Source: Candidatus Tidjanibacter gallistercoris
GTDB lineage: Bacteria; Bacteroidota; Bacteroidia; Bacteroidales; Rikenellaceae
Reading direction: 5' to 3'
Assembly (NCBI GenBank): GCA_019114205.1
Contig: DXFY01000045.1
Location: 1 to 64,000, forward strand
DNA length: 64,000 nucleotides
The notes under the pieces were generated by a model. The model saw only the letters and a program-made list of their open reading frames with translations. It was not told the DNA's origin and made no database searches. The position numbers were made by a program, and so were the translations under genes. Within the stretch, counting starts at the first letter, position 1. Each line of letters begins with the position of its first letter. Of this stretch, positions 35,019 to 43,999 are shown in pieces.

Positions 35019-35327
35019 AAATAAAGGAATTATCCTTCCTTTGCCGGAGAACGAACCGGAGAACGGCCGCAGGACCGAGCAAAGCGCTCCCTGCTGCCTT
35101 CGGTCCCGCAGAGGCGAACCGAAACCGTTCGGGCGCAAGGTTCCCGAAAGCCGACACGAAACTGTACGGACAAAGGGGCCGCAGGCACGCCGTAAACCTA
35201 CCTCCGCATCCCGAAAGACTGTTTTGGATTGGTTTTTGTTGCACCATTCCCGTACCGGAAAGCGCACCGCACCGCTTTGCGAGACAGACAGCAGCACCCG
35301 CAACACCTCAAGAAAAACCAGCCTCTT
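35019..35327. other. Intergenic region before the AI-2E family gene
   Basis: About 310 bases with no supported gene. It should hold the promoter of the plus-strand transporter gene, but no clear TAnnTTTG element was identified. Confidence 0.4.
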
Positions 35328-36437
35328 ATGACGGAAACAGACGAAAACCTCAAAAGAAACAACCTGTTTTTCAGACAGCTCCTTTTTCTGGCCGTACTGA
35401 TAGTGATAGGCGTCGTCATGCTTCGGGAACTCTCCTTCATCATCGGTTCGTTCCTGGGAGCCATCACCCTGTATATCGTATTCCGGCCCTGGCAGTACAA
35501 ACTGACGGACCGTTACCGTTGGCGGCCCTGGCTCGCATCGCTGCTGATGGTCTGCATCGCGCTGCTCGTGCTGGCCGGCCTGCTCTTCGGCGTATTCCGC
35601 GTAGTGTCGGCCGAAATCATCAACATCGATTTCAAGAGCCTGCTTTCCGGACTCGACAGCGTGGTGGAAAAAATCAACCGCGAACTGCCATTCAATCTCA
35701 TCCCGGCGACCTACCTTTCCGATTCGTCGGCCTACCTGACGAAAGCGGCCGGCTCCATCATCAACACCACGTACAGTTTCGTCATCAACATCCTCTTCAC
35801 CATCATCATCCTCTACTTCATGCTGGCCAATTCGAGAACGCTCGAACGCCGTCTGGGACGGTACAATCCCTTCAAGGGCGAAAGCCGTGACCTGGTGACC
35901 AGAGAAATAACCGACATCATTTACAGCAACGCGCTGGGAATACCGATTATCATGCTCGGACAAGGCCTGACGGCGGCACTGGTTTATTGGCTGTTCGGCA
36001 TCCAGCACATCGCCTTCTGGGCCTTTCTGACCGCCATCGCGGGGCTGATTCCGGTGGTCGGTTCGATTATCGTCAGCGTACCGCTCGGCATTTCCTTCAT
36101 CATGCAGGGACACCTATGGCAGGGCATCCTGCTGATGCTGTGCGGCATGCTCATCATCGCCAACGTGGACAACCTGATACGCATCTTCCTTAACAAACGA
36201 ATGACCGACACCCATCCCCTTATCGTCATCTTCGGAGTCTTCATGGGTATCCCCTTGTTCGGCTTCTGGGGAATCATCTTCGGGCCGCTGCTCATTTCGG
36301 TCTTCCTGTTGCTCATCAAAATCTATTACCACGAGTTCAAACTCATGACGCCGCAGGAAATCAAGGAGGAACAAATCGACGACATGGCCACGAAAAGCGG
36401 CGGACGCAAAAGACTGCGGTTCGGACGCAAACGGTAA
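35328..36437 (+). CDS. AI-2E family transporter
   Basis: A 369-residue membrane protein. The start is the ATG at 35328 (MTETDENLKRNNLFF); the longer ORF begins in noncoding DNA. It has the family's eight-helix pattern: two N-terminal helices, a hydrophilic middle (about 105-150), then helices around VINILFTIIILYFMLAN and GLTAALVYWLFGIQHIAFW. The signature-like region GLIPVVGSIIVSVPLGI is followed by PLFGFWGIIFGPLLISVFLLL. Family members export autoinducer-2 or act as Na+/H+ antiporters, so the substrate is uncertain. The tail is basic. Confidence 0.9.
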   Translation: MTETDENLKRNNLFFRQLLFLAVLIVIGVVMLRELSFIIGSFLGAITLYIVFRPWQYKLTDRYRWRPWLASLLMVCIALLVLAGLLFGVFRVVSAEIINIDFKSLLSGLDSVVEKINRELPFNLIPATYLSDSSAYLTKAAGSIINTTYSFVINILFTIIILYFMLANSRTLERRLGRYNPFKGESRDLVTREITDIIYSNALGIPIIMLGQGLTAALVYWLFGIQHIAFWAFLTAIAGLIPVVGSIIVSVPLGISFIMQGHLWQGILLMLCGMLIIANVDNLIRIFLNKRMTDTHPLIVIFGVFMGIPLFGFWGIIFGPLLISVFLLLIKIYYHEFKLMTPQEIKEEQIDDMATKSGGRKRLRFGRKR

Positions 36438-36486
36438 AATCCGCTACCTGCCCGGAGGCGGATACGCCGGACACGTCCCGCAATAC

Positions 36487-36525
36487 ATGCACGGCGGCGA
36501 CGCATGATGCGTCGCCGCCGTGCAT
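36487..36525. terminator. Bidirectional terminator-like hairpin
   Basis: Near-perfect 39-bp palindrome: 19-base arms starting ATGCACGGCGGCGACGCA around a single central base, giving an 18-bp stem with a TGA loop. It lies between two convergent genes. No T run follows on either strand. Confidence 0.65.
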
Positions 36526-36550
36526 TCACCCGTTGCGGTAAGTCCTATAC

Positions 36551-37213
36551 CTACTTTATCTGCCGGTAGGTCACCAACCAATAATCGCCGTCATATACGG
36601 TACGGCTGACCAGCATGGAGGATGTGGTATAAGTCAGGTTGTCGATGTAATCCTTGTCCTGCCGGTCGCTGTCCCCCAACAGGAGGTACCGTTCGTTCAG
36701 GAAATCGTCGAGCTGCGCCGTCTTGTCCCGGCTGACCGTAATGGAAGAAGCCGTCAGCCTGTTGTTGCCGTCGAACTCATACGACTTGAACGAATTCACC
36801 GAAGAGACGAGCTCGTAGGTCAGGATGCCGTCCTCCATTCTGTCGGGCAGACCGAGCCGGTTCACCACCTGTTCCTTAGTCATTCCCCAGGTCAGATTAG
36901 CCATGGGCTCGTCGTATAAATCGACCCGTCCTTTGACCGTTACGGATACCGATGCATTATTCGCCGTAATGCGTGTCTGTCCGATGCGCAGGCCCGATAT
37001 CCGCCCCGCGTCCACGGTAGCGACGAACTCGTTGTCGCTGCGCCAGGCCACGCCGTTCGGATTGCCCGTCACGACATACACGGTCTGCGTATCCCCCGTT
37101 CGCATTTCGAGCACGTATCTGTCCAACGTCACGTTGTTGTAACCGTCATCATTCTTGCACCCTGCGAGCAGCGCCGCAAAAAGTGCGACGCATGCCAAAC
37201 TCATTCTCTTCAT
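36551..37213 (-). CDS. Lipoprotein with Big_2-type Ig-like domain
   Basis: A 220-residue lipoprotein. The start at 37213 (MKRMSLACVALFAALLAGC) gives a lipobox at LLAGC, Cys19. Residues about 28-100 form an Ig-like domain of the Big_2 kind: LEMRTGDTQTVYVV, then AWRSDNEFVATVDAGRISGLRIGQTRITA. The C-terminal half contains a short domain starting WGMTKEQVVNRLGLPD, resembling SmpA/BamE-like or DUF-type modules that follow a stem such as G-x-S/T-x-x-E-V. The function is unknown. It is transcribed alone, with a TAAATTTG promoter element upstream. Confidence 0.78.
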   Translation of the reverse strand: MKRMSLACVALFAALLAGCKNDDGYNNVTLDRYVLEMRTGDTQTVYVVTGNPNGVAWRSDNEFVATVDAGRISGLRIGQTRITANNASVSVTVKGRVDLYDEPMANLTWGMTKEQVVNRLGLPDRMEDGILTYELVSSVNSFKSYEFDGNNRLTASSITVSRDKTAQLDDFLNERYLLLGDSDRQDKDYIDNLTYTTSSMLVSRTVYDGDYWLVTYRQIK

Positions 37214-37303
37214 ACGCTTCGTACGATTGTTATCCTTCCAATATGTTAAAGACGCCGGAGACCGCCCGTTTGTTGCATCCCGACCGGAAAAAACATCTTT
37301 CCG

Positions 37304-37311
37304 CAAATTTA
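37304..37311 (-). promoter_or_regulatory. -7 element for the Ig-like lipoprotein gene
   Basis: Minus strand TAAATTTG, matching TAnnTTTG, about 90 bp before the ATG. Confidence 0.5.
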
Positions 37312-37392
37312 CGCAAATTTCACGAACGACGGCACACCCCCTCCCACTGCCGGGAACGACGGAGCCGGAACGCCCGCCGCCGCGAATACGAA

Positions 37393-37419
37393 CCGAGCCG
37401 CCCTTCGCGGGCGGCTCGG
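37393..37419 (-). terminator. Terminator of the xerC-hpf unit
   Basis: CCGAGCCGCCC and GGGCGGCTCGG form a perfect 11-bp stem with a 5-base loop, 43 bp after the hpf stop on the minus strand. The T run is weak. Confidence 0.7.
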
Positions 37420-37461
37420 AACGAAGTCATGTCCCGTATGCCTCTTCGGGCGGCCGGAAGA

Positions 37462-37758
37462 CTATTTGGCGTAACGCTCCTTATGTTTCTCTATCTGTCT
37501 CTTCAGCGCATCTATGGCGTTGTCCACCGATTCCTCGAAACTCCTGCTGCGCGCCTCGGCCACCAGGTCGTCGCCGGGAACCTCTATCCGGATAATAGCC
37601 ACCTTGTTCCCCTTCTCGTTATCCTTGTCGAGTTTCAGCATCACGTCCGCACCCGTCGCACGTTCTATGAAACGGTCGAGCTTCGCCATCTTTGCTTCCA
37701 CGAATTCGATGAGCTTCCTGTCCGCATCGAACTTAACTGCCTGAATCTGTACGTTCAT
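37462..37758 (-). CDS. hpf: Ribosome hibernation-promoting factor (short HPF/RaiA)
   Basis: A 98-residue protein, starting at the ATG at 37758 (MNVQIQAVKFDADRKL). It shows the beta-alpha-beta-beta-beta-alpha fold of HPF/YfiA: an opening strand, helix LIEFVEAKMAKLDRFIE, strands ADVMLKLDK and NKVAIIRIEVPGDDLVAEA, and C-terminal helix SVDNAIDALKRQIEKHKERY. It binds idle ribosomes in stationary phase at the tRNA/mRNA channel of the 30S subunit. It is the short form, without the dimerisation tail of long HPF. It lies 72 bp downstream of xerC on the same strand, a common Bacteroidota pairing. Confidence 0.93.
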   Translation of the reverse strand: MNVQIQAVKFDADRKLIEFVEAKMAKLDRFIERATGADVMLKLDKDNEKGNKVAIIRIEVPGDDLVAEARSRSFEESVDNAIDALKRQIEKHKERYAK

Positions 37759-37830
37759 AACTAATCCTCCCATATTTTAGGGCGCCTGCCCGGCGCCGTT
37801 TGTCCCATACTGCCCCGCCACCGGCTGCCG

Positions 37831-38748
37831 TCACCGGCCCCGGCCCCGCGGATGCGCCTCGTCGTACACCTCCTTCAGCTTCGCAATGCTGTTGTGCGTA
37901 TAAACCTGCGTGGTGTTCAGGGAGGCGTGTCCCAACAGTTCCTGTATCTCCCGCAGGTCTGCGCCGCCGTTCATCATGTGGGTGGCGAACGTATGCCGCA
38001 GCACGTGGGGGCTCCGTTTGCCCTGCACTCCGAGCAGCGTCAGCTGGCGCTTCACGATGCGGTATACCTCGGTTCTCGAAATGCGGGTTCCCTGCTCTGT
38101 TAAAAATAAGGCTTTTTCTCCGGATTTGCAAATTCCGTCGCGTTTTATTACGTCCGTATAGGCGACCAACCGGCGCCTCAGTTCGGGCACCACGGGCACC
38201 ATTCGTTCCCGGTCGCCCTTCCCCGTCACGTGCAGCTCTCTGAAATCCTTCTCGAAATCGGTTCTGTCGATGGCAATCAGCTCCGCGAGCCGCAATCCCG
38301 TAGCGTACAAAAAGAGTACCACCAGCGCGTCCCGCATCCCGCGGAAATCGACCGCCTCGTCCATCTCCTCGGACAGCTCCGCCACGAGTGCCGCCATCCG
38401 GTTCTCCGGAATGAAGGCGGGGAGCAGTACGGGCGTTTTCAGCGACGATACCTTCCGGAACGGATTCTGCACGACGATTCCCTCGCGCTGCATGTAACGG
38501 TAGAACGAACCGCACGCGGAAAGCATCCGGTTGATGCTCGACGGCTTCAGCCCGCTCTCCGAAAGCGCCATAACCCATTCCCGCACGTCGTCGGCCGTCA
38601 CCAGTGCCGGCTCGAACCGCTCGCCGTCCGTTCCGAGAAAGGCGAGCAGCGAGTCGATGTCGCGCCGGTAGCTTTTCACCGTATTGGGCGAATAGCGCTT
38701 TGCGCTTTCAATATAAGTCAGATACGATTCGACGACATTATGGGTCAT
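37831..38748 (-). CDS. xerC: Tyrosine recombinase XerC
   Basis: A 305-residue site-specific recombinase (start at 38748, MTHNVVESYLTYI; an in-frame ATG at 38760 is the alternative). The N-terminal SAM-like domain (about 4-90) is followed by the catalytic domain. Catalytic residues are Arg in ATGLRLAEL, Lys in TGKGDRER, the HxxR box in HVLRHTFATHM, His in LLGHASLNTTQ, and nucleophile Tyr in VYTH. Length equals Xer proteins and no integrase-type extra domain is present, so this is most likely the housekeeping chromosome-dimer recombinase. Its neighbour hpf supports that. Confidence 0.92.
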   Translation of the reverse strand: MTHNVVESYLTYIESAKRYSPNTVKSYRRDIDSLLAFLGTDGERFEPALVTADDVREWVMALSESGLKPSSINRMLSACGSFYRYMQREGIVVQNPFRKVSSLKTPVLLPAFIPENRMAALVAELSEEMDEAVDFRGMRDALVVLFLYATGLRLAELIAIDRTDFEKDFRELHVTGKGDRERMVPVVPELRRRLVAYTDVIKRDGICKSGEKALFLTEQGTRISRTEVYRIVKRQLTLLGVQGKRSPHVLRHTFATHMMNGGADLREIQELLGHASLNTTQVYTHNSIAKLKEVYDEAHPRGRGR

Positions 38749-39024
38749 TGCAGCAAACATTCATGAAGGCGCCGTTTCCGACGCACGTCTCTTTGTATCG
38801 GTATAACGGCGGAACGGGACGGATAGTACGACACGGTGCGATTGCATCCGGACTTTTATCGACGAAAAAGATTCCGATGCCTCCGCGCCCTGCGCGATAC
38901 CCCTGCAAAATATACGGGCAACCTCCCGCACCGCCCTTCCGGAAACGCACCGGGACGCCGCAGTCCGAAACAAGCGGTCGCAGCAACCGACGCCCCGCAT
39001 CGGAGACGGAGCGGAACGGTACCG

Positions 39025-39750
39025 CTAAGCCCGCACCGCAGGACGTATTCTGCGGAACCGCAGCCGGATAACGCCCCAGAACGCTTCGCCGAAAATGCCG
39101 CTGCTCATCTTGGATACTCCCGCCGTACGGTCCATGAAGACAATCGACACTTCCCGTATCCGGAAGCCGAGGCGCCAGGCCGTATATTTCATTTCTATCT
39201 GGAATCCGTATCCCTTCATCCGCACCGCATCCAGGTCGATGGCTTCGAGCACCCCGCGGGAATAACAGACGAATCCCGCCGTCGCATCGCGCACGGGCAT
39301 GCCCGTGACGGTGCGCACATACGACGAGGCGCAGTAGGACATCAGCAGCCGCGACATGGGCCAGTTCACCACGTTCACCCCCTGCACGTACCGCGACCCC
39401 ACCACGACATCCGCCCCCTCGACGGCGGCACGGTAAAGCCGGAGCAGGTCGTCGGGATTGTGCGAAAAGTCGCAGTCCATCTCGAATACGTAGTCGTATC
39501 CCTGCCGGAGCGCCCACCGGAAGCCGGCGATATAGGCCGTACCCAGACCGAGCTTGCCGGCACGCTCCAGCAAAAAGAGCCTGCCGGGAAATTCCCCCTG
39601 CCGGCCGCGCACGATATCGGCCGTCCCGTCGGGCGAGGCGTCGTCTATAACGAGCATGTCGAACCGCTCCGGAAGCGAGAACACCTTGTCAATCATGGCC
39701 GATACGTTCTCCCTTTCGAGATATGTAGGTATTATGACGAGTTTGCGCAT
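39025..39750 (-). CDS. Polyprenol-phosphate mannose synthase-like glycosyltransferase
   Basis: A 241-residue family 2 glycosyltransferase of the DPM1 type. It opens with LVIIPTYLERENVSAMID, then VIDDASPDGTAD (donor site). It has the metal-binding motif MDCDFSHNP (DxD-like) and GSRYVQGVNVVNWP, the typical downstream block, followed by DATAGFVCYSR. There is no C-terminal membrane domain. It probably transfers a sugar from GDP- or UDP-sugar to a polyprenyl phosphate, making a lipid-linked donor for glycan synthesis. Which sugar is not shown by the sequence. Monocistronic. Confidence 0.9.
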   Translation of the reverse strand: MRKLVIIPTYLERENVSAMIDKVFSLPERFDMLVIDDASPDGTADIVRGRQGEFPGRLFLLERAGKLGLGTAYIAGFRWALRQGYDYVFEMDCDFSHNPDDLLRLYRAAVEGADVVVGSRYVQGVNVVNWPMSRLLMSYCASSYVRTVTGMPVRDATAGFVCYSRGVLEAIDLDAVRMKGYGFQIEMKYTAWRLGFRIREVSIVFMDRTAGVSKMSSGIFGEAFWGVIRLRFRRIRPAVRA

Positions 39751-39785
39751 GAAACAAAAAAAGATATGTCAGTCCCCCTTGCATA

Positions 39786-39793
39786 CAAACTTA
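39786..39793 (-). promoter_or_regulatory. -7 element for the DPM1-like gene
   Basis: Minus strand TAAGTTTG, a full TAnnTTTG match, 35 bp before the ATG. Confidence 0.5.
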
Positions 39794-39878
39794 CGAAAAA
39801 AAAAGGAATTCGTCCGGATTAGCGCGGATTTAAGCACGGCGGCGCTGCATTTCGTGCGGTAAATGGAACGGAATTGCT

Positions 39879-39886
39879 TACCTTTG
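39879..39886 (+). promoter_or_regulatory. -7 element for tgt
   Basis: TACCTTTG, matching TAnnTTTG, 31 bp before the tgt ATG. The -33 box is not clear. Confidence 0.55.
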
Positions 39887-39917
39887 GGGCTCAGAAAAAG
39901 GACGACGGCAAACTGCA

Positions 39918-41045
39918 ATGACTTTCGAGCTGGAACATACGGCGGCGGGAAGCGCCGCCAGAGCCGGACGGTTCACCACCGACCACGGCGTCGTGGAAAC
40001 CCCCGTCTTCATGCCGGTGGGAACGGCTGCGAGCGTGAAGGGCGTCTTCCATCGCGACCTCGTCCAGGCGGGCGCACGCATCATCCTGGCCAACACCTAC
40101 CACCTCTATCTGCGTCCCGGCATGGACGTCATCGAGGCGGCCGGCGGCGTCCACCGGTTCTGTACATGGGACCGTCCGATGCTGACCGACAGCGGAGGCT
40201 TTCAGGTCTTCTCGCTCGCCCAGTGCCGCAAGCTGACCGACGAAGGGTGCCGTTTCAGCTCCCACATCGACGGTTCGCGGCACCTGTTCACGCCCGAAAG
40301 CGTCATCGACACGCAGCGTACCATCGGGGCCGACATCATGATGGCGTTCGACGAATGCCCTCCGGGAGACTCGCCGCGCGACTATGCGGCCAAATCGCTC
40401 CGTCTCACGCACCGATGGCTGGAACGCTGCTTCGACCGGTATGCATCCACGTCGCCCAAGTACGGACACGGACAGTCGCTCTTCCCCATCGTCCAGGGCT
40501 GCACCTACCCAGACCTGCGGGCCGAATCGGCCCTGTTCGCCCGGCAGTTCGACGCCGACGGCTATGCCATCGGCGGACTCGCCGTGGGAGAGCCGGCACC
40601 GGTGATGTACGAGATGATTGAAATAGTGAACGACATACTGCCGCGGGACAAGCCGCGTTATCTTATGGGCGTGGGCACTCCGGTGAACATCCTCGAAGCG
40701 ATAGACCGCGGCGTGGACATGTTCGATTGCGTGATGCCTACCCGCAACGGGCGCAACGGGATGCTCTTCACCTCGGAGGGCGTCATCAACATCCGCAACC
40801 TGAAGTGGCGCGAGGACTTCTCGCCCATCGACCCCGCAGGGCACTGCTTCGTCGACACGCTCTACTCGAAGGCCTACCTGCGCCATCTGGCCGTGTCGGG
40901 CGAAATGCTGGCCGCGCAAATCGCCTCGCTGCACAACATCGCCTTCTACATGTGGCTCGTGGACGAAGCGCGGCGGCGGATTCTGGACGGTACGTTCGCG
41001 CAGTGGAAACGCGGAATGGTTGTAAAATTGACCGAGAGGTTGTAA
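39918..41045 (+). CDS. tgt: tRNA-guanine transglycosylase (queuine tRNA-ribosyltransferase)
   Basis: A 375-residue TIM-barrel enzyme that exchanges guanine 34 for preQ1 in GUN-anticodon tRNAs. Visible are TPVFMPVGTAASVK, LANTYHLYLRPG, the active-site TDSGGFQVFSL (proton acceptor Asp), the nucleophile Asp region FDCVMPTRNGRNG, and SKAYLRHL. The family zinc motif CxCxxC before this last block is not present: the equivalent stretch reads GHCFVDTLYSKAYL, with only one of the three cysteines. The chain length is normal. The stop TAA forms part of the -7 box for the following gene. Confidence 0.93.
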   Translation: MTFELEHTAAGSAARAGRFTTDHGVVETPVFMPVGTAASVKGVFHRDLVQAGARIILANTYHLYLRPGMDVIEAAGGVHRFCTWDRPMLTDSGGFQVFSLAQCRKLTDEGCRFSSHIDGSRHLFTPESVIDTQRTIGADIMMAFDECPPGDSPRDYAAKSLRLTHRWLERCFDRYASTSPKYGHGQSLFPIVQGCTYPDLRAESALFARQFDADGYAIGGLAVGEPAPVMYEMIEIVNDILPRDKPRYLMGVGTPVNILEAIDRGVDMFDCVMPTRNGRNGMLFTSEGVINIRNLKWREDFSPIDPAGHCFVDTLYSKAYLRHLAVSGEMLAAQIASLHNIAFYMWLVDEARRRILDGTFAQWKRGMVVKLTERL

Positions 41046-41050
41046 CTTTG
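41020..41050 (+). promoter_or_regulatory. Promoter of the lptG-like gene inside the end of tgt
   Basis: TTG (41020-41022), 20-bp spacer, TAACTTTG (41043-41050). The tgt stop codon TAA (41043-41045) is the first half of the -7 element. It lies 38 bp before the lptG-like ATG. Confidence 0.7.
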
Positions 41051-41088
41051 GCTTACCCTGCGGCCGGGAGCCGCTTTTCGACAGGAAC

Positions 41089-42207
41089 ATGGCAGACAGG
41101 AAAAAGATAAAATTTCCGGGGTTCAAGATACTCGACGGGTACATAACCCGTAAATTTCTCGGCACCTACGTGTTCGCCATCGCGCTCATCATCGTCATCG
41201 TCGTCGTGTTCGACGCGGTGGAGAAGATGGACGACTTCATCACCACGAAAGCCTCGCTCAAATCCGTCGCGCTGGACTACTACCTCAACTTCATCCCCTA
41301 TTTCATCAACCAGTTCAGCGGTCTGTTCACCTTCATCGCCGTCATCTTCTTCACTTCGAAGATGGCCTACCAGACGGAAATCATCGCCATTCTGTCGAGC
41401 GGCGTCAGTTTCCGCAGGCTCATGTGGCCCTATTTCCTCTCGGCCATACTCATCACCCTGCTCTCGCTCAGCCTCAACCTGTGGGTGATACCCAGCGCCA
41501 ATGCGCGGCGGGTGGAGTTCGAGCGGGACCACCTCACCAAGAATGCCTACATCCGCTACGACCGGCACATCTACCGGCAGGTCTATCCCGGAACGTTCGC
41601 CTACATACGCGGGTACAACGGCACCACGGAAAAGGCCTCCTACCTCGCCATAGAGAAATACGACGGCAACCGCATGGTGGCCTCGCTCGAAGCCTCGGAC
41701 GTGAAGTTCGACCCCGACACCAGACACTGGACCGCAACGAAATACATGACGCGCACGTTCGACGAACACAACGTCGAACGCCTCGAAAAGAAGGAGAAAC
41801 TCGACACGATGATAAACCTCGACGTGCTGGAACTCGGCAAACTGGAAGACATCATCCAGACCATGAGCATCGGCCAGTTGAACCGGTTCATCACGGAACA
41901 GAAAGAGAAAGGTTCGGACATGGTCTCGACGTTCGAGGTGGAACGGCAGAACCGCTTCGCCTACCCGATGGCCACGTTCGTACTCACGGTCATCGGCGTT
42001 TCGCTCTCCTCGCGCAAGGTGCGCGGCGGGACGGGGCTGCACATCGGCGTAGGTATCGGACTCTGCTTCACCTACATTCTCGTGTGCAGGTTCGCTGCCG
42101 AATTCGCCAAGAGCAGCACGTTCTTCTCCCCCATCCTGCTCGTCTGGCTCCCGGACATCTTCTACGCCTTCATCGCCCTTTATCTGTACAAAAAAGCGCC
42201 CAAATAA
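41089..42207 (+). CDS. LptF/LptG-type lipopolysaccharide export permease (YjgP/YjgQ)
   Basis: A 372-residue inner-membrane protein: TM1 at about residues 25-45, two more helices up to about 130, a periplasmic beta-jellyroll domain (about 140-275), and three C-terminal helices from about 285. Family words include ILDGYITRKFLGTYVFAIA, the coupling-helix region TSKMAYQTEIIAILSSGVSFRRLMWP, and the AYPMATFVLTVIGVSL block. It would work with the LptB ATPase to extract LPS from the inner membrane. It resembles LptG more than LptF by position and length, but I cannot separate them firmly. Confidence 0.9.
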   Translation: MADRKKIKFPGFKILDGYITRKFLGTYVFAIALIIVIVVVFDAVEKMDDFITTKASLKSVALDYYLNFIPYFINQFSGLFTFIAVIFFTSKMAYQTEIIAILSSGVSFRRLMWPYFLSAILITLLSLSLNLWVIPSANARRVEFERDHLTKNAYIRYDRHIYRQVYPGTFAYIRGYNGTTEKASYLAIEKYDGNRMVASLEASDVKFDPDTRHWTATKYMTRTFDEHNVERLEKKEKLDTMINLDVLELGKLEDIIQTMSIGQLNRFITEQKEKGSDMVSTFEVERQNRFAYPMATFVLTVIGVSLSSRKVRGGTGLHIGVGIGLCFTYILVCRFAAEFAKSSTFFSPILLVWLPDIFYAFIALYLYKKAPK

Positions 42208-42326
42208 CGCTCTTTCCGTGCCGCATGCGCTACTTCATGGCGCAACTCGAAAGTAACAAAATGACAGCGGCGGGGCGTCTTTTGTAATTTTTCGTAGCAG
42301 AAAGGACATTTACACATAAAAATGGC

Positions 42327-42334
42327 TACATTTG
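42327..42334 (+). promoter_or_regulatory. -7 element for aspA
   Basis: TACATTTG, matching TAnnTTTG, 72 bp before the ATG. The -33 box is unclear. Confidence 0.5.
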
Positions 42335-42406
42335 CGAAATTAGAAGATTCACAATCCGATAATCGATAATCGACATACGGGTTCTTTAAATTAACCGCAT
42401 TTTATT

Positions 42407-43840
42407 ATGGACATCACGACCGCCCGGCTTTCGGGCAAAACACGAGAAGAACACGACCTGATAGGCAATATGCAGGTTCCGGAAGAATACTATTTCGGCG
42501 TGCAAACGATGCGTGCCATGGAGAACTTCCACATCAGCCGCGTACGGCTGAGTTTTTTCCCGGAAATCATCAAGGCTCTCGCCGATGTGAAGGAAGCCGC
42601 CGCCCTGGCCAACCGCGACCTGGGGCTGCTCGATGAAAAGACCGCCCAGGCCATCGTGGACGCATGCCGCCTGGTACGCGACGGCAAGTTCGACGACCAG
42701 TTCGTCGTGGACATGGTACAGGGAGGTGCGGGTACCTCGACCAACATGAACGCCAACGAAGTCATCGCCAACGTAGCGCTCGAACTGCTGGGCCACCGGA
42801 AAGGCGAATACCGCTACTGCCACCCCAACAACCACGTAAACCTGTCGCAGTCCACCAACGATGCCTATCCCACGGCCATGAAGATAGCGCTCATCCGGAG
42901 CATCGCCAAGATGGAAGATTCGCTCAAGCAGCTCGTGGACGCATTCCGCGCCAAAGGCGTAGAATTTGCCGACGTCATCAAGATGGGCCGCACCCAATTG
43001 CAGGACGCCGTGCCGATGACGCTGGGCCAGGAATTCGAAGCCTATGCCGCCAACCTGACCGAGGAGATGGAACGTCTGGAACAGAACTACAAGCTGTTCT
43101 ACGAAATGAACATGGGCGCGACGGCAATCGGTACGGGTATCAACGCCGACCCCGACTATCCGGCCATCTGCGAGAAATACCTGCGCGAAATCACGGGGCT
43201 GCCGATGGTAGTGGCCTCCAACATGATTGAGGCGACGAACGACACGGGAGCATTCGTCATGAACTCTTCGGCACTCAAGCGGCTCGCCGTGAAACTCTCC
43301 AAGATATGCAACGACCTGCGCCTGCTTTCGTCGGGTCCCCGTTGCGGGCTGAACGAAATCAACCTGCCGCCCCGCCAGCCGGGTTCGTCCATCATGCCGG
43401 GCAAGGTCAATCCGGTCATTCCGGAAGTGGTGAACCAGGTGGCATTCCGCGTCATAGGCAACGACCTGACCGTCACGATGGCGGCGGAAGCGGGGCAGCT
43501 CGAACTGAACGTCATGGAGCCCATCATCGTACACTGCCTCTTCGAGAGCATCGAAATGCTGGCCAATGCGATGAACACCCTCCGCGAGAAGTGCGTGACG
43601 GGCATCACCGCCAACAAGGAAGTATGCCGCAACATGGTATACAACAGCATCGGTCTCGTTACGGCGCTCAACCCCTACCTCGGCTACGAAACTTCGACCA
43701 TGCTCGCCAAAGAAGCGCTCACCAGCGGCAAGGGTATTTACGACCTCGTTCTCGAACACAAGCTCATGAGTCAGGAGGAGCTGGACAACATCCTGCGTCC
43801 GGAGAACATGGTAAAACCGAGGAAATTCCTCAAAAAATAA
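42407..43840 (+). CDS. aspA: Aspartate ammonia-lyase
   Basis: A 477-residue member of the fumarase/aspartase superfamily. The N terminus REEHDLIGNMQVPEEYYFGVQTMRA is aspartase-like rather than fumarase-like. Substrate regions are GAGTSTNMNANEV and NLSQSTNDAYPTA. The flexible SS-loop signature is GSSIMPGKVNP, whose serine acts as base. It deaminates L-aspartate to fumarate and ammonia. In gut Bacteroidota this feeds the fumarate-respiration branch. It is monocistronic with a tight UUCG-loop terminator. Confidence 0.95.
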   Translation: MDITTARLSGKTREEHDLIGNMQVPEEYYFGVQTMRAMENFHISRVRLSFFPEIIKALADVKEAAALANRDLGLLDEKTAQAIVDACRLVRDGKFDDQFVVDMVQGGAGTSTNMNANEVIANVALELLGHRKGEYRYCHPNNHVNLSQSTNDAYPTAMKIALIRSIAKMEDSLKQLVDAFRAKGVEFADVIKMGRTQLQDAVPMTLGQEFEAYAANLTEEMERLEQNYKLFYEMNMGATAIGTGINADPDYPAICEKYLREITGLPMVVASNMIEATNDTGAFVMNSSALKRLAVKLSKICNDLRLLSSGPRCGLNEINLPPRQPGSSIMPGKVNPVIPEVVNQVAFRVIGNDLTVTMAAEAGQLELNVMEPIIVHCLFESIEMLANAMNTLREKCVTGITANKEVCRNMVYNSIGLVTALNPYLGYETSTMLAKEALTSGKGIYDLVLEHKLMSQEELDNILRPENMVKPRKFLKK

Positions 43841-43860
43841 ACATCTTACCGTATGCAACG

Positions 43861-43898
43861 AAAAGCGGGGAAGTTTCGACTTCCCCGCTTTTTTATCG
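43861..43898 (+). terminator. UUCG-tetraloop terminator of aspA
   Basis: AAAAGCGGGGAAGT and ACTTCCCCGCTTTT are perfect 14-bp arms with a TTCG loop and a final T run. Confidence 0.95.
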
Positions 43899-43999
43899 GT
43901 TTTCCGCTCCGGTGCGCCGCGCCAACGGAACTATGTACTGCAAACCGTCCCCGTGTACCGCCGGCAAACAGCGCACCTTAACTGCAAAACAACGACAGG

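Noticed and set aside
37831-38748. Phage or integron integrase
   Set aside because: Length, lack of extra domains and the hpf neighbour fit housekeeping XerC; no att-like repeats or phage genes are near.
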